Shown: one piece after another, positions 23,047 to 34,450 of the stretch
Numbering within the stretch: the stretch's first letter is position 1
How the letters are laid out: the number at the start of each line of letters is the position of its first letter
Origin: Sphagnum magellanicum
Taxonomy: Eukaryota; Streptophyta; Sphagnopsida; Sphagnales; Sphagnaceae
Direction: 5' to 3'
DNA: 64,000 nucleotides
NCBI GenBank assembly: GCA_021904315.1
Contig: CM038919.1
Coordinates: forward strand, 19,881,666 to 19,945,665
Translations under genes and position numbers: made by a program
Notes under the pieces: generated by a model
What the model was told of the DNA's origin: nothing
What the model saw: the letters and a program-made list of their open reading frames with translations, nothing else
Databases searched by the model: none

Positions 23047-26000
23047 AGGCCGGTTCTGCCGACTTTTGCAGCAGAATTGTCGTGTCAGACAGACGCACGC
23101 ATAGACTAAGCGAATTAAAATATAAGATTATCGCTTTTTAAGAGTATGTTGTTGTGAATGTGAAGATTCAATCTGCTCTATTATAAAATTGTCAAATGTA
23201 GCATAATTTCCAACACATAGTTTAATAAGTTTGTTTTCTTTTGCTCAAATGATGGTGTGCAATGTTGATGTTTTGTTTGGATTGTGTGAAAATTTGTAGA
23301 ATGTTGGAAATTGGTGATATTTTCATGTGGATGTTAATATATTAATATAGATGTGGAATAACCAATTTTTTTGGTGACTGTTGAAGACATTGAAATTTTA
23401 CAGATTTGATATCTTCTATTGTTTGCAATGTTACTTGAAATTTGTTTGAAATTTCCATGAACCCAATTGACTCATTATTTGAATTGATTATTTGTAACAT
23501 TGAACATTGTTTTCCAAAAAACTTTGGTGTCGATATTTTATGTTTTCATTTAGCTTTCTAAATGTCCATTTATCTCTTGTCAATGGTGTTTGGTAAATAT
23601 CACTTGTCATAATAAGGGTGACACTACCAAAATATTTGTATTGAATACATTTTATAATTTTCTCTTAAATGGTCACTTATGATGTTAAACATCCAAGCTT
23701 CAATTAAGTGTATTTCATCTTTGCTTATCAAAATTTTGTAGTTGTTCATGTTCATATGTTAAGGTAGTTATTGAATTAAATGATGATTGGACAAATTTGA
23801 TAAATATTGATTGACACCAACAATAGCATGTTAGGTGGTTGCAAGATAGTGTGCCTCATTTTGGGTAGATATAACACTCCAAAAAGTCTATATTCTTAAC
23901 ACTACAATGAAAAAGAAAAAGAAAACCAATGTTAAATGAGGATTATCTGGTGACTAATGAATTAATAGAGTCTCATTGACCAAGAGATCAACTAAACAAC
24001 TTTTTCACATACATGTTAAAAAAGACAAACATCAATCCAACAAAAAAAATTAAAATAGGGACTTTTGAAATTGATGTTCAAATCAGGTGATTCAAAAGTT
24101 CATAACTATTTGTTGGTTAAAGTTCTTCTTTCAATTTGCTGGATTCCATGTTTATTTTTGCACCATGTAAATATATTGAAGAACACAAAATTAGCAATTA
24201 CACCAAATTGTTATTGTCTTTGTGTTTGTTAAAATGAACAAATGAGACAATTATAAAGTTTTGGTTTTGAAAAAAAAACTAAAGATGAAAGTTCGAAAAG
24301 AGGAAAAAGTGTGTAAAAGCACATTGTGATGGACTTTTTTGGATGTCCCAATGCTGATTTTCTTATAGGTTTGACAAATATTGTTATATAATTCATTGTT
24401 CGACAAATGAAACATGATTTTTAAAAAAAAGAGACTCAATTTATTAAAACATTATGAACTCATCCTTCAACTTTGAATGAATTACACCAATACTATTAAT
24501 ATTCAATCAATGATGAATTTTTTAATTGAAGCATGTCCAAGGTCCCTACCCACTTATGGGTTTATTGCTTATAACCATTGTATGGGAATAGTTTAGAATT
24601 TTAAGGCATGTTATTTCAAAGGTCTATGACGCTTAAGGTCAAAAGATATGGAAATAATTTTTTTTACTTTTCATAATTTGATTTAATGACCTCAAAATAT
24701 CCATGTTTTGCAAAGTTCATTTACCTACAAACCTTTTTTTTCAAGACTTGTCTACATTAAAGATAATGAAAAAGGTTTTTAGTAGGGTGGTATAAGGGGA
24801 AAATGGAAACAAAATGTTAACTTCAACATCATTTCATTGGTTTTATTGAAAGACCTAGTTTTACGAAGTTCATTGGCTTCAAAATACATTAGAAATATGG
24901 ATTTTTGATGGACTTTTTGTTGCCATAAGAGGCCCACCTTAGTGTGTTTTACTTGAATGCAATCACACTATAATGAAGCATCAGTGCCCCCTTAGGCTAG
25001 TCCTTAAAAGGTAGTATGCTAGTTAGTCATGTTGATTTGTCAAAACAAAAATTGGTTATTTAGTGAAAATATTATTGATTCCATGATTTATAATAGTTTA
25101 AAAAATCTTGTGGCCCAAAAACATATTTCAATGTTATACTATTATGCAAATTTTTATTATTTTTTTTCCAAAAATTTTTCATTTTCAAATATTTTCAAAT
25201 GTTTTAAAGAAATTTTTAAATAACAAAAGCTTTTGTTACGTTTTAGATTTTTTTAGGTATTTTAAAAATCAACAAATAATTGATTTCAAACATATCTATA
25301 TGTTACCATAATATATTATGAATGCTACTCTATAAGTAAATTCAAAAAAATTAACATTAACTTAAGTTATCACCACCATAAAACATGAAATACTATGCAA
25401 TGGTTACAATTGTTTTCATATTAACATAGGCCAACTTGAAAGATATAATAAATTAACTTTTTGAACCTATAGTCACAAAATAATAATAATAAACATTAAT
25501 ATTTTATAAATATTATTTATAAAAAGATTCTAGGAAATAATATGCTTCTAAAAGGTTTTAAACATAGTTATGACATTCTTGGTGCGAGAATGTTATGGAA
25601 GCCCAAAGAGGCAAGAATTTTAAAAAATTAAAAAAAAAATTATAGATCAACCAGTGTAATTTGGTAAACATTCGCGGGTAAAGAATGTTATGACAAGGTG
25701 TTAAATGAAGAATTTTAAAGAATTTTAATGTGCAAAATGAAGAATGTCATAACTATGGTTTTAAAAGGTTTAGTTAGTGAATGTTTTTAAGAGTCTAATT
25801 AATGCAGATTGCTAAAAGATTTAATGGATGAATTTTTTTTAAATGGTTGATGAACTTTTAAAAGGTTCCATGGAATAATATAAGTGGAAATACCAACTAT
25901 GACAACACCCTTCAATCTTGTAAATCCACTTGTTGTGAGCTTATGTAGGTAACTTTGCTTCACAACCTAGTATTTGTATCACACTTGTTTATTTATAAAT

Positions 26001-29000
26001 TCTTTTTTCCTTATTCATCACCAAGCATATAATTCTTATCTTTGTCAAGTTTACATTTTCTTGTGATGAAGAGTTTTTATCTCATCCAAGCCATGGTTTG
26101 GTGAGATTGTCTATCAAACTCACCTTGCATCTTGGTGGATTGCAATGGTGGATTCAATTAGTATGATATTCACAACATTGTGTAAGGTTCAACAAGAAAT
26201 TTAAAAAATTGATGAAACAAATGTTCAATTGCAATCTAGTCAACTTAAAGTTTTGCTTTTGAATATACAAAACTTTCGATAACAAATCAAGGTATTTCAT
26301 GTGGCCAATGTTAGCAATTTTAAAATGTCAAACACTAACCAATTTCCATTACAACAACAAAAAAAAAAAAAAAACTAGAGTCATCATGCTTAAAGATTTG
26401 TATTATATTATATTATAATGTAAAAAGTATATAACAAACAACATAAATATGTATCTTTTTCAATCTTTGAATACCCAATTAATGAAATTTGGTAATTCAA
26501 CAAAACATTAATTAGCTAGCAATAATCCAAGCAACATATAGGATGTTTTAAACAAGTATTTATTAGTTATTCCATTTTATTTTTTGAAAGGCATAGGTAG
26601 ACACATAGACAATGTTGAATGGTTTTTGAAATGTAATCAATTTTCAATTACTTTAACTACATGTTACCAAAATGAAAATCATTACCCTAAAACCTAGATC
26701 GTGGAAATTTTATTGGAACAAAACAAAACCCAATTTAGAACCTATAAATTGGGGATTTGTTAACCCTAGAAAACAATTCCCTTAACACCACTCCAACCAT
26801 GGCATTTGAAAATTTGAGGATGTAACAATTTTTTGTACAAATCGTGTTGGTTAGGGTTTAAGAATTTTTTTGTGAAATTCTTATTCATCTAGCCACCACT
26901 TTTGTAAGGTCTAAGTTGTGTTCTTTAAAACAAAGCTAAGGAGAATGGATTGTAGAAGAAATCCATAAGATTTGCATGTGTTTTTTAATGCAGGGTGAAA
27001 ACATGGTAAATTATACATTAGAAAAATGTTTCCACATAGATCTTATGTCATGCATATAACTATTAAAAAGTAGCATAAAATTGGGTGAAGGTATGTGTCA
27101 AATACCATCCATGATGTTGTACATTAAGTTTTTAAAAATATAGTTGAAAAAAATGAAATTAAAAAGTACATTTGAAACACATTGATTTAATATGTGTTCA
27201 AATGTATTCTTAAATTGGAAAAACTAATAAAAATGTTTTCTTTTTGTTAAAACTTACTTGAAACGTACTTTACAATGTGAAATTTGAAAATTAATGCACA
27301 TCAATGAAAAAATATCTTATATTAGATCAATTAATTAAAAACATAAAATGTTCCACAATTTCATGATGGGTTTATTGCTACTTTACCTATTCTTGCATGT
27401 AGCTTTAACAAGGGTTATCAAATGTTCACTTTATCTTGCTTACACCTTGTAGGTAAATTTTATATCTTTTTTTTTGTTTTATTCTATGTGAGAGAAACAA
27501 TTGAAACAACAATGTATTCATGGGCAAATAAGGAAACATAGGTAGTGGAAAAAGAGGTGTCATTAAAGTTTGAAAATAGGTTGTACCTAAAGGATTTGCT
27601 CTTCTTTTCCTAGTAGTTTGGTTTGGCATTAGTGTCCTAGATAGGCTAGGAGAGAAAATATCTAGCTTGAGAGGTGACAAATGCCTTCATGTTATTTTCC
27701 AATTACTTTTGTTCTACCTATATCATGCAAATTTGAAGTCAACTTCATGTCATGTTCAACAATTTTTAACCTTTCTTCCTATGTTCTTTTTCATGGAAAA
27801 ATTGGATGGGTTTTTATTTAAAACATAATTTCAAGGTCAAAGGACAATGATGCCACATGTTTCATGATCTAAGAAACGAAGGAGGTTCATGGTCAATTGT
27901 CACCTTGATACCTAGTCTAATGTAGATCAGGAGGCCAATGAATGGGAGGGTTCTTATGCCTACTCAATAGTGGAAGGGTTCTTACATCTATCAGGAGGCA
28001 TAATTTCCCTCCCACCCTTGATGAGTAGGCATAATATCCCTCCCAATTTCTAGGAGGGAAATTCATGAATATAAGGTGCCCTCCACATACATTACAAATT
28101 TTCTCTGAGTACTTTAGGTGGTTCTGAATTTGGTAAAACCCAAAAGCCCAAGGTACCATACCTAGGGCTTTTGGATGATCCCTAAACTTTCAACCATGAA
28201 GTTCTCTTCGGAGCTGTGTTCAAGCACAAAGATGACATTTAAATAGATTTTTACGAGTTTGGGGTTCTACTCTTCGGATTCCTAAACAGGTTTTTCTTGA
28301 GAGAGGTGGTAGAGAATATGCCGCCAGAAGGTCCAGCCATCACGACCAAATTTCCATCTCCAACTTCTAAAAGCTGGTGTTGAATCTCAGTGCAATGCAT
28401 GGGTGACCCAATCTCTCTCGAAAGCATCGTCATCTTGCAAATCCTTGGATGCCCAGTTCTTGCTTCTGTTGTTGTTTTTCATACGGCCCAAAGTTGGGGT
28501 TTTGCAAAACTAGATCAAAACGAGTGTTTGTCTGTGCTTTAGAGGTTTCCTTATGATTCAGCCTGAAATGTCCAGCATGAGGGTAAGGTCCTCACCATCT
28601 TATTACATTCTCTCCCACAAAGTTTGAGTGTTCTCAAGCTTTATGTCTCTCCCTGTAGCTCTTGATGTGATACAGTTCACAATCTCTCTCTCATTGGAGC
28701 TCTTGATGCGATACAGCTCACAGTCATTCTCCTGCTATTTGGGAGAATATTTCATATTGCTCATTTCCCTTTTGAATACTTTTTTGTATCTGTATTGATG
28801 GAGCTAGAGCTAATGGTTACGTTTTCCCTTCTCTTCCGGCTTCGTGGCTTACTGATGTCAGTCTTGTAACAGGTCAGCTTGTGGGGTTCTCCCCACAATC
28901 TTGTAGATCTGTTTTCCAGTGGGCAAAGTCGATATACAGCATCATAGTAGTCACTAGTGGTTTGCTTCAAGGTTATGTTCACGTGCAGGAGGCTGCAACC

Positions 29001-29508
29001 TCTACCCTCTATGTAGGCCTGTCTTTGCCTTGGGTTTGCTTGTACAAGGGTGAACTAAAATGAAACGAAAGATTACCCTCACAAGCTTGTTGCAGCTTGA
29101 ATAAGGCTACTTCTGACTTTTGTTATTAGGTCTGTCTCTTTAGTTGTAGCCAACATCATGACTGAGTCTTCCCCATTGCTTCTGGAAATGCAATAGAAAC
29201 TCAGTATACAATTTTTTTTGTCTACTTGCTTCCCCCATGTTTAATTTGAGCAGATCATTGTATGTGGTTCTCTACACCAGGCAGCATGGGGAGCTGATGA
29301 ATCAGTGGCCAACTAGTCACTGCAATTCAGGATGAAGGTGAGGGTTGGTACCTCAGGAAGGATATCACAAATTCTTATCCTGTGTGCTTTGGCTTGCACA
29401 GAACTCACATAACAGTTTCGTACTGTGGAGTTTTCTAAGCTGTATCAGAGGTAACTTGTCTTGTATGAGCTCCTGCTGATATTCCACTTAGTCTCTTTTT
29501 TCTCTCAG

Positions 29509-29770
29509 AGATTATGGAATTATTTGGTGGATTTTTTGAAGATATTACACAGGTCATACGAACAAGTAGTTCTGTATTTTTGTGACTTTTTCAGTGAGAA
29601 ATGGACAGTACATAATTAGTGGCTCAGAGGATCAATATACCTACTTGTGGGATCCGCAATCTCAAATGCCAAACAGAAGCTGGAGTGTTACACAGTCACA
29701 GTGCTGTTTGTTTCCTGTCATCTCATTGAGAACAAGATTGCAGGGTCTTTCTGGGTTCCAAAGTAGATGA
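29509..29770 (+). pseudogene. WDR5-like C-terminal exon, copy U2 (decayed)
   Basis: The CTCTCAG acceptor and AGATTATGGAATTAT start are kept, but the frame shifts within the first 20 codons. The recognisable block is VRNGQYIISGSEDQYTYLWD, followed by a shifted end. The decay pattern is shared with the copies at 47,131 and 51,073 and differs from U1, so these three descend from one already broken copy. Confidence 0.8.
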
Positions 29771-30344
29771 CTAATTGGATCACTGTGAAGGTTCCTGTTG
29801 TTCCATATCTGGTATTTCACTTGTGATTTTGTCTTTGAATAGTGAGGTTGAATTCGTCACAATGAAGGCATGCACATCTGTGTTACCCATTATCTGACTT
29901 TGTTGAAACAAGTTTCTGTGATATAATATAGGTGTACTAGCAGAGTATATGCAGGATTACAGCAAAAGTCTTGCATCATGGGAGAGGTGGAAACCTTCCT
30001 TCACCTGCCGTTCACATCTTCATGCCCATTTATTCCAACATGCAAATGCATTGCAGAATACATGTTTGTTCACATCATGACTTAGAAATTTGTCACTAAG
30101 CCAAGTTCCATCTCCCTGAGTTCTTAACACAGTTGAACGAGTTCTAGTAAGAGCATAAGACAAGAAGTGCCTTGGCCATTTCATGTGGATAAAATTGGGA
30201 TAGTATTATGTTGTCACTGCCTGTGGCTGGTCTCCCTCCCACCCAAACTCTCCTTTTCTCTCTTATGTAGCACACTCTAGTTAATGATCACAGAAATTAA
30301 TAATTAGCCGAAACAAACTGAAAATCCAAAAGTTGAAAGTTGCA

Positions 30345-30560
30345 AGCGCTGCTATTCTTCATCTTGCTGCATTGCATCAATATGGTTCTAATAATCCATT
30401 GGGTATCAATTCTTCTGTGGATAAAGTAGCTTTTTATCGCTATTTCTACATAAAAGATTTAGTAGGTTGTGTTCGTCTTTCGACAGTGGCATGAGCAAGG
30501 ACCTGCAAAAGCAAAGGCGACAAATACTACAGATTAATCATAATATTGAGCGATCCTTTG
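30345..30560 (+). other. Nuclear mitochondrial insertion carrying a cob (cytochrome b) fragment
   Basis: Copies U3b and U4 read AAAGTTACAAAATATGGCTTC without interruption, whereas U2 has about 215 extra bases here. From 30,351 the insert translates as [20 protein letters not shown], then [19 protein letters not shown], the plant mitochondrial cytochrome b segment that normally includes AFYPYFYVKDLVGW. The cob similarity stops at about 30,475, inside what would be the Trp codon, and is followed by GTGTTCGTCTTTCGAC. This could be the start of a group II intron or a join to another mitochondrial segment. P-to-R and W-to-C differences show it is not functional. It was inserted after U2 split from the other copies. 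Confidence 0.88.
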
Positions 30561-30986
30561 ATATGGCTCCAGGTTGACTCTTGAGTTAATGGGGAATTGA
30601 TCAAATCAACATTGTCAGATGTTCAAAAGAGGCTTATCATGGATTGTCCAAACACTCAACATTCATTAGACCTGTAGGAATTGAATTCAGGGTGCACAAA
30701 TAGTGCTAAAGGTGACTTTGCAAGCACATGTGAAACTGGCTAAATTAAAGCTATAGTTTATTCTAGATGAACACTAAAGCTTAGTAATGTTTAGTGCCCT
30801 CCACAAGACTATAAGAAAGTAAAGCAATATCATATGTTCTGGAAAATGAAAACTGGTACAATGGTGGTGATGTCTTGAATGATAACCTAAGTGACACTCA
30901 AAACTCCAAGACATGGATAATCTTTCATTATAACATGAAAATCACAGTCTCATGGAACGTAGGTTACCAGATATCAATGGTATACA

Positions 30987-32378
30987 TTAGGTGCTTGGTA
31001 GAGATTGGCCTGGGTGGCACACAATCTGGCGCATAGCAACCATACAGAGTCCGCCAAATGCAATGACAGATACAACAAGCCCGGTTCCATAGTCAACCAA
31101 CATTTCTTTCGACCACATATGAGAATCCCGTGTGATCGGGTCGGTGGACCATTCCGGAAGCTCGTGAAAGTTACAATCGATTCCGTTGCGTTCAAGAAAA
31201 GACAGAACCGTGTTGAGTTCCTGAGAAGGAACAGTGCAGTTTGAAAGTCAAGCTAGAAACTTCTAGTAAGGATGTTGCACACATAGAAATAAACTTTCAC
31301 AACGCAATTAAGTCAAGTTAGCGCAAGCACTTCAATTTCCACATTTTTTTTTCCCATTTTGTCTTGGGTCTTAAATCTTCACATCTTCACTTTGACACTC
31401 TGAACCCCCCTTCCCCACAATGTCCACAATTTCATCATAATGAAGTATTAGGGTGTTCACCTATCAGAGGAACTAAGAAAATAATGTTAGTCTCATTTGG
31501 ATCCTGCAAGAACTCAAACGATTTGCTAACCCTATAATATAAGCAGCTGTAGAGCTGACCACGTTTCATCACCCTCAGGTGTCAGATTTCAAGAACCTAG
31601 AAGCTGAGTAGAAGAAACAATGTTGCCATCATGTTCTTCTCTCTTCGTTGTTGAACCGTGTGTTTGAATAAAGGCATCTATCTCTGAGGGAAATTTGGAA
31701 TACAGGTGATTCAATTTCCTTGCACATTGCGATCAATCTTTCAAAAACGTAGATCCTGAATGTTGAATACTCGCTACAACAACCAAGAAAAAAAATATTG
31801 TAGGGAGATACCTGCATACGATGCTCGATACGACTGTGGGCAAACCGCAACTCTTCCATTGCCGTGATCTTTTGCCAAATTCCAAATACAGCGAGAGCCG
31901 TGGCGAATGCAGAGAGAGCTAAAATGAATCCCACGTTATTGCAGCGCAACAGATTCGATTGCAACGCTGCCGTGATAAGCAAGCCCTGGAACGCACTGAA
32001 AAATCCTACCACTTGATAAATTTCGTTCTTGATGCTGCGCATTTCCTCCTTCTTTGTGTTACGCAGGTTTTCTGATGTCCTAAGTCTTTCGCTATAATGT
32101 TCGAACGCTACTTTCCACAAATTTTCTTTTGTTGGGTCCAACCCCTTTACCTTCGTCAAAGTCCGAATACGCGTCTCAACATAAGTCATCTCAATCTCAC
32201 CAGCTTGGAATTCTTGTGCATCACTTGCGTTATTTAGATTCTGAGGCTGGCTCCCAGAATCTGCCTCTTTGGATCCTTCATGAGCGTTGAATGCCTCACC
32301 GACTGCCGCTTCAGCTGGTTCTTCGATTTCCGCCGAGTTCCTATCGTTGATAGTTATTTCAATCTGGTCTTGATCCAT
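30987..32378 (-). CDS. Three-segment membrane protein of unknown function, copy U2 (intact)
   Basis: Exon 1 (32,378-31,812) and exon 2 (31,220-30,987) are joined in phase 0 over a 591-bp intron (GTATCT donor, CTTCTCAG acceptor), giving 266 residues. I chose the Met starting MDQDQIEITI because U4 and U1 share it; the frame stays open to an ATG at 32,405. The N-terminal 90 residues are acidic and Ser/Gln-rich, followed by a charged coiled-coil-like stretch (about 92-118). Membrane segments are predicted at about 121-139 (GFFSAFQGLLITAA), 149-168 (GFILALSAFATALAVFG) and 235-256 (LVVSVIAFGGLCMVAM). The end is HPGQSLPST. The family looks like the uncharacterised multi-copy membrane proteins of seed-free plants; no function is known to me. 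Exon 2 residues 1-45 differ strongly from those of the other copies. Confidence 0.8.
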
Positions 32379-32405
32379 TGAATGCGGGAATCGATCTGCG
32401 CACAA

Positions 32406-33936
32406 TTGCAGCAGCCTTATGCATACACTGGAAACCGAAACCGAAACCGAAATGGGTGGCTGTAGAAACGGAAGCCAATACCAGAATCACCGTCCGTCCC
32501 GCTGCTGCTCAATGTCGACAAAACCTTCCGCCTTCTCTCTGGTTCCACTACGTCGCCACTCCCGGTGCCTATGAATGTTTCTGCAAATGCGCCCAAGCTC
32601 CGATCGCAGCTGCTACTCTGCAACCAGTAATTGAACCCTTACCGACGGGTTTAGAGTTTAGGTTTACGGTCTAGTATAATACCGCATTTATGGTGGCGCA
32701 AACACATTACACTCCAAGTGCAGACTCCCGTCCAGAAAAATATTAAACAGTCCAAAGCAAATGAATGCAGTCAGTACAAAAGTAGTGCTGCTATTTTTTC
32801 CTCCAGTCTGCCCATTTGCCCCATCGATATTTTCTCAAGTGACACCCAGGCATGTTTTGAACTTACAACCTCAGTTAATATGGCATGTTTTCGCACTTGT
32901 AACCTCACATAACATGCCAAAGTAATATGTTACATACCCGTATTATACCTCTAATGTGTTCATAATGTGCATAGCAAGGACTCAAAACATGCCTAAGCAT
33001 GACAAGGTGAAAATAAACGGGGCAGATAAATGGGCAGACTGGAGGAAAAAATCGCAGCACTACTTTTGTACTGACTGCATTCATTTCCTTTGGCCTGTTT
33101 TATATTTTCCCGCACCTCACCCCCAGTTCTTGTGCTTGGGTGTTTAACAAGCAACCTACAGGTATCATGGTAGAAAGTAAAGTGTAAAGAAGCCAAAACA
33201 TTTCTGTGTTATTTTCTAAAAACATTAGAGAGATTCCCATCCATAAACTAAATCAGGGTCTCAACTCCAAGTTTAACATTTCATCCATTGATTATTATGC
33301 CCAAAAACCGGACTCAGAGACCTTGCTTTTATCTTAGTATGGGATATATGTAATGTTTAAATAGATTTTGGTGTTTTATTAATGCCTTACTTTAGAAATT
33401 AAAGGTACCAGTGTAGATGCAGGTTCATATTATGTAGATTTTGAACACACTAGGATTATACAGGGGTATGTGGCGTATTTTACTTGACATGTTACGTGAG
33501 GTTAAAAACAGTGTTGGGCGGGTAGCAGAAATTTCTGATACTTACAAAAGGGTTTGGTTTTCATTTTTTATTTTTTAAGAAACAATTTATACACTGGGGC
33601 AGGCAGGGTATCATTTTTTATAAAAAAATTGAAGCGATTGTCACAATGCCAGTTCACATAAATTTGAGAACAGCTGTTATCCTTTCAGAACAGGGTCCCA
33701 TCTTTCCTTACTTTACGGATAAGTTTAATCATTTCCATGGTTTGGATAGTGGGTATCTGAACTTACAAAATGGGAATGGGGACTTTGAACAAAGTCAGGT
33801 CAGGTAGACTCCAAGACCAGTGCATTGTGCCTTGTAACAGGACTAAAAAAGGTGGAAAAGGTGACATGAAAATTATTACATTCATATAATAGGTTAGATT
33901 GTAAAGAATTGGGCTTGTGCATTTTGAGCGTTCAGG
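32406..33936. promoter_or_regulatory. Upstream region C of the U2 membrane protein gene
   Basis: This region is shared with 53,760-55,190 upstream of U4, in the same order and orientation. The first 250 bases are relatively GC-rich and should hold the promoter and leader of the minus-strand gene. A long inverted repeat follows (32,733-33,110). Open frames on both strands here (for example 32,378-32,674) are not conserved between the copies and are taken as noncoding. Confidence 0.6.
32733..33110. repeat. Long inverted repeat (hairpin) upstream of U2
   Basis: The left arm (32,733-32,857) and right arm (32,984-33,110) are reverse complements over about 125 bases with scattered mismatches. Shared blocks include AATGAATGCAGTCAGTACAA, AAGTAGTGCTGC and CCTCCAGTCTGCCCATTT. 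The spacer is about 126 bases. The matching hairpin upstream of U4 is at 54,144-54,537. A transcript would fold into a long double-stranded stem, so it could be a source of small RNAs or simply a fold-back transposon. Confidence 0.85.
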
Positions 33937-34275
33937 TGTTTGTCTATTGTTGGCCTTGCCTACCATGGCAAGGATATTGTGTTTAGATTCATTATAGAGT
34001 ATAGTAGCTGAAGGGATTTTGGCCCCTAGGCAATAATAGGTCTACTTTTATATGAGGATTTTTGAAAGATGATATTTTGTCCTGTGTTGAAACTTGGGAT
34101 TAGTTATAGAGTTATTATATCTTGAAGAGTTTTGATTTGTTTCAAAGGATATTTTTGAAGATTATATTTTTGCATGGGGAAATATTTGAGTTTCCATAAT
34201 TCTTCTTTTGCCTTAAGATACTTTTAAATGTAAATGGCAAGGCCCCAGTGTGACACACCCCTTGTTTGAACTTAG
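33937..34275 (-). repeat. Dispersed repeat F, inverted copy
   Basis: This is the reverse complement of 19,803-20,130 and 36,657-36,985, running from CTATTGTTGGCCTTGCC to GTGTGACACACCCCTTGTT. It is found downstream of the region C of U2 and shows that the repeat can occur in either orientation within the array. Confidence 0.8.
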
Positions 34276-34320
34276 GTCCTTGCTTTTTTCTTCTCTTGTT
34301 CCTTTGCTGGGTGTTTTTCT

Positions 34321-34345
34321 TTTATTTATTTATTTATTTATTTAG
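34321..34345. repeat. (TTTA)n microsatellite
   Basis: Five to six uninterrupted TTTA units lie between the inverted repeat F copy and the hAT-like element. Confidence 0.9.
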
Positions 34346-34450
34346 TGGACGTGTGTACATATGTTTATGCAAAAAAAAAAGAAGGAATGAAGATAATAAA
34401 AATATAACTATTAAAAAAACCTATAGCCTATCCTAGCTATGTAGTATAAC

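Larger units (their letters stand above)
20881..23125. mobile_element. 2.2-kb segment present in A1 and absent from A3
   Basis: Flanks TTTATCCATACT and ATTATCGCTTTTTAAGAG correspond to one uninterrupted site near 37,725 in the second copy. The segment is far less AT-rich than its surroundings and full of simple repeats: CATC-type tetranucleotides (21,020-21,058), a 25-base C run (21,386-21,410), CAA repeats (22,306-22,325) and GA repeats (22,765-22,797). Open frames up to 157 codons (for example 22,272-22,745) are driven by low complexity and match no family I know. The junction shares ATT/ACT, compatible with a 3-bp target duplication but not proof. It could be a non-autonomous element, a captured promoter-like fragment, or ancestral sequence lost from A3. 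Confidence 0.5.
19426..27918. repeat. Segmental duplication, spacer copy A1
   Basis: This AT-rich spacer aligns in order and orientation with 36,266-42,410. Similarity is high by eye through most of the length and is interrupted by a stretch of about 2.2 kb at 20,881-23,125 that the second copy lacks. The part from 23,125 to 27,918 has no gene: open frames are short, AT-rich and not conserved between the copies. At 27,918 the sequence jumps into a core unit, while the second copy continues with 3 kb of different spacer. Confidence 0.85.
27919..32405. repeat. Core array unit, copy U2
   Basis: The unit starts at TGTAGATCAGGAGGCC, shared with 45,513 and 49,499. It contains in order a conserved noncoding segment with a short ATG frame at 28,318, an imperfect 39-bp internal duplication (around 28,660-28,740), the WDR5-like tail, a mitochondrial DNA insertion found only here, and the intact membrane protein gene on the minus strand. 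By eye it resembles the 45-48 kb and 49-52 kb copies closely. Confidence 0.85.

Noticed and set aside
20881..23125. CACTA-type transposon as an explanation of the 2.2-kb segment
   Set aside because: A 3-bp shared flank would fit, but the expected CACTA ends and subterminal repeats are absent.
28318..28383. Short ATG frame (start MPPEGPAITTKF), kept at 45,937 and in U4
   Set aside because: Only about 21 codons, ends at the same TGA in each copy, and no homologue is known to me. It could be a leader remnant of the captured gene.
32378..32674. 98-codon plus-strand frame opposite the start of U2
   Set aside because: It overlaps the promoter and leader of the minus-strand gene and is not kept in the U4 counterpart.
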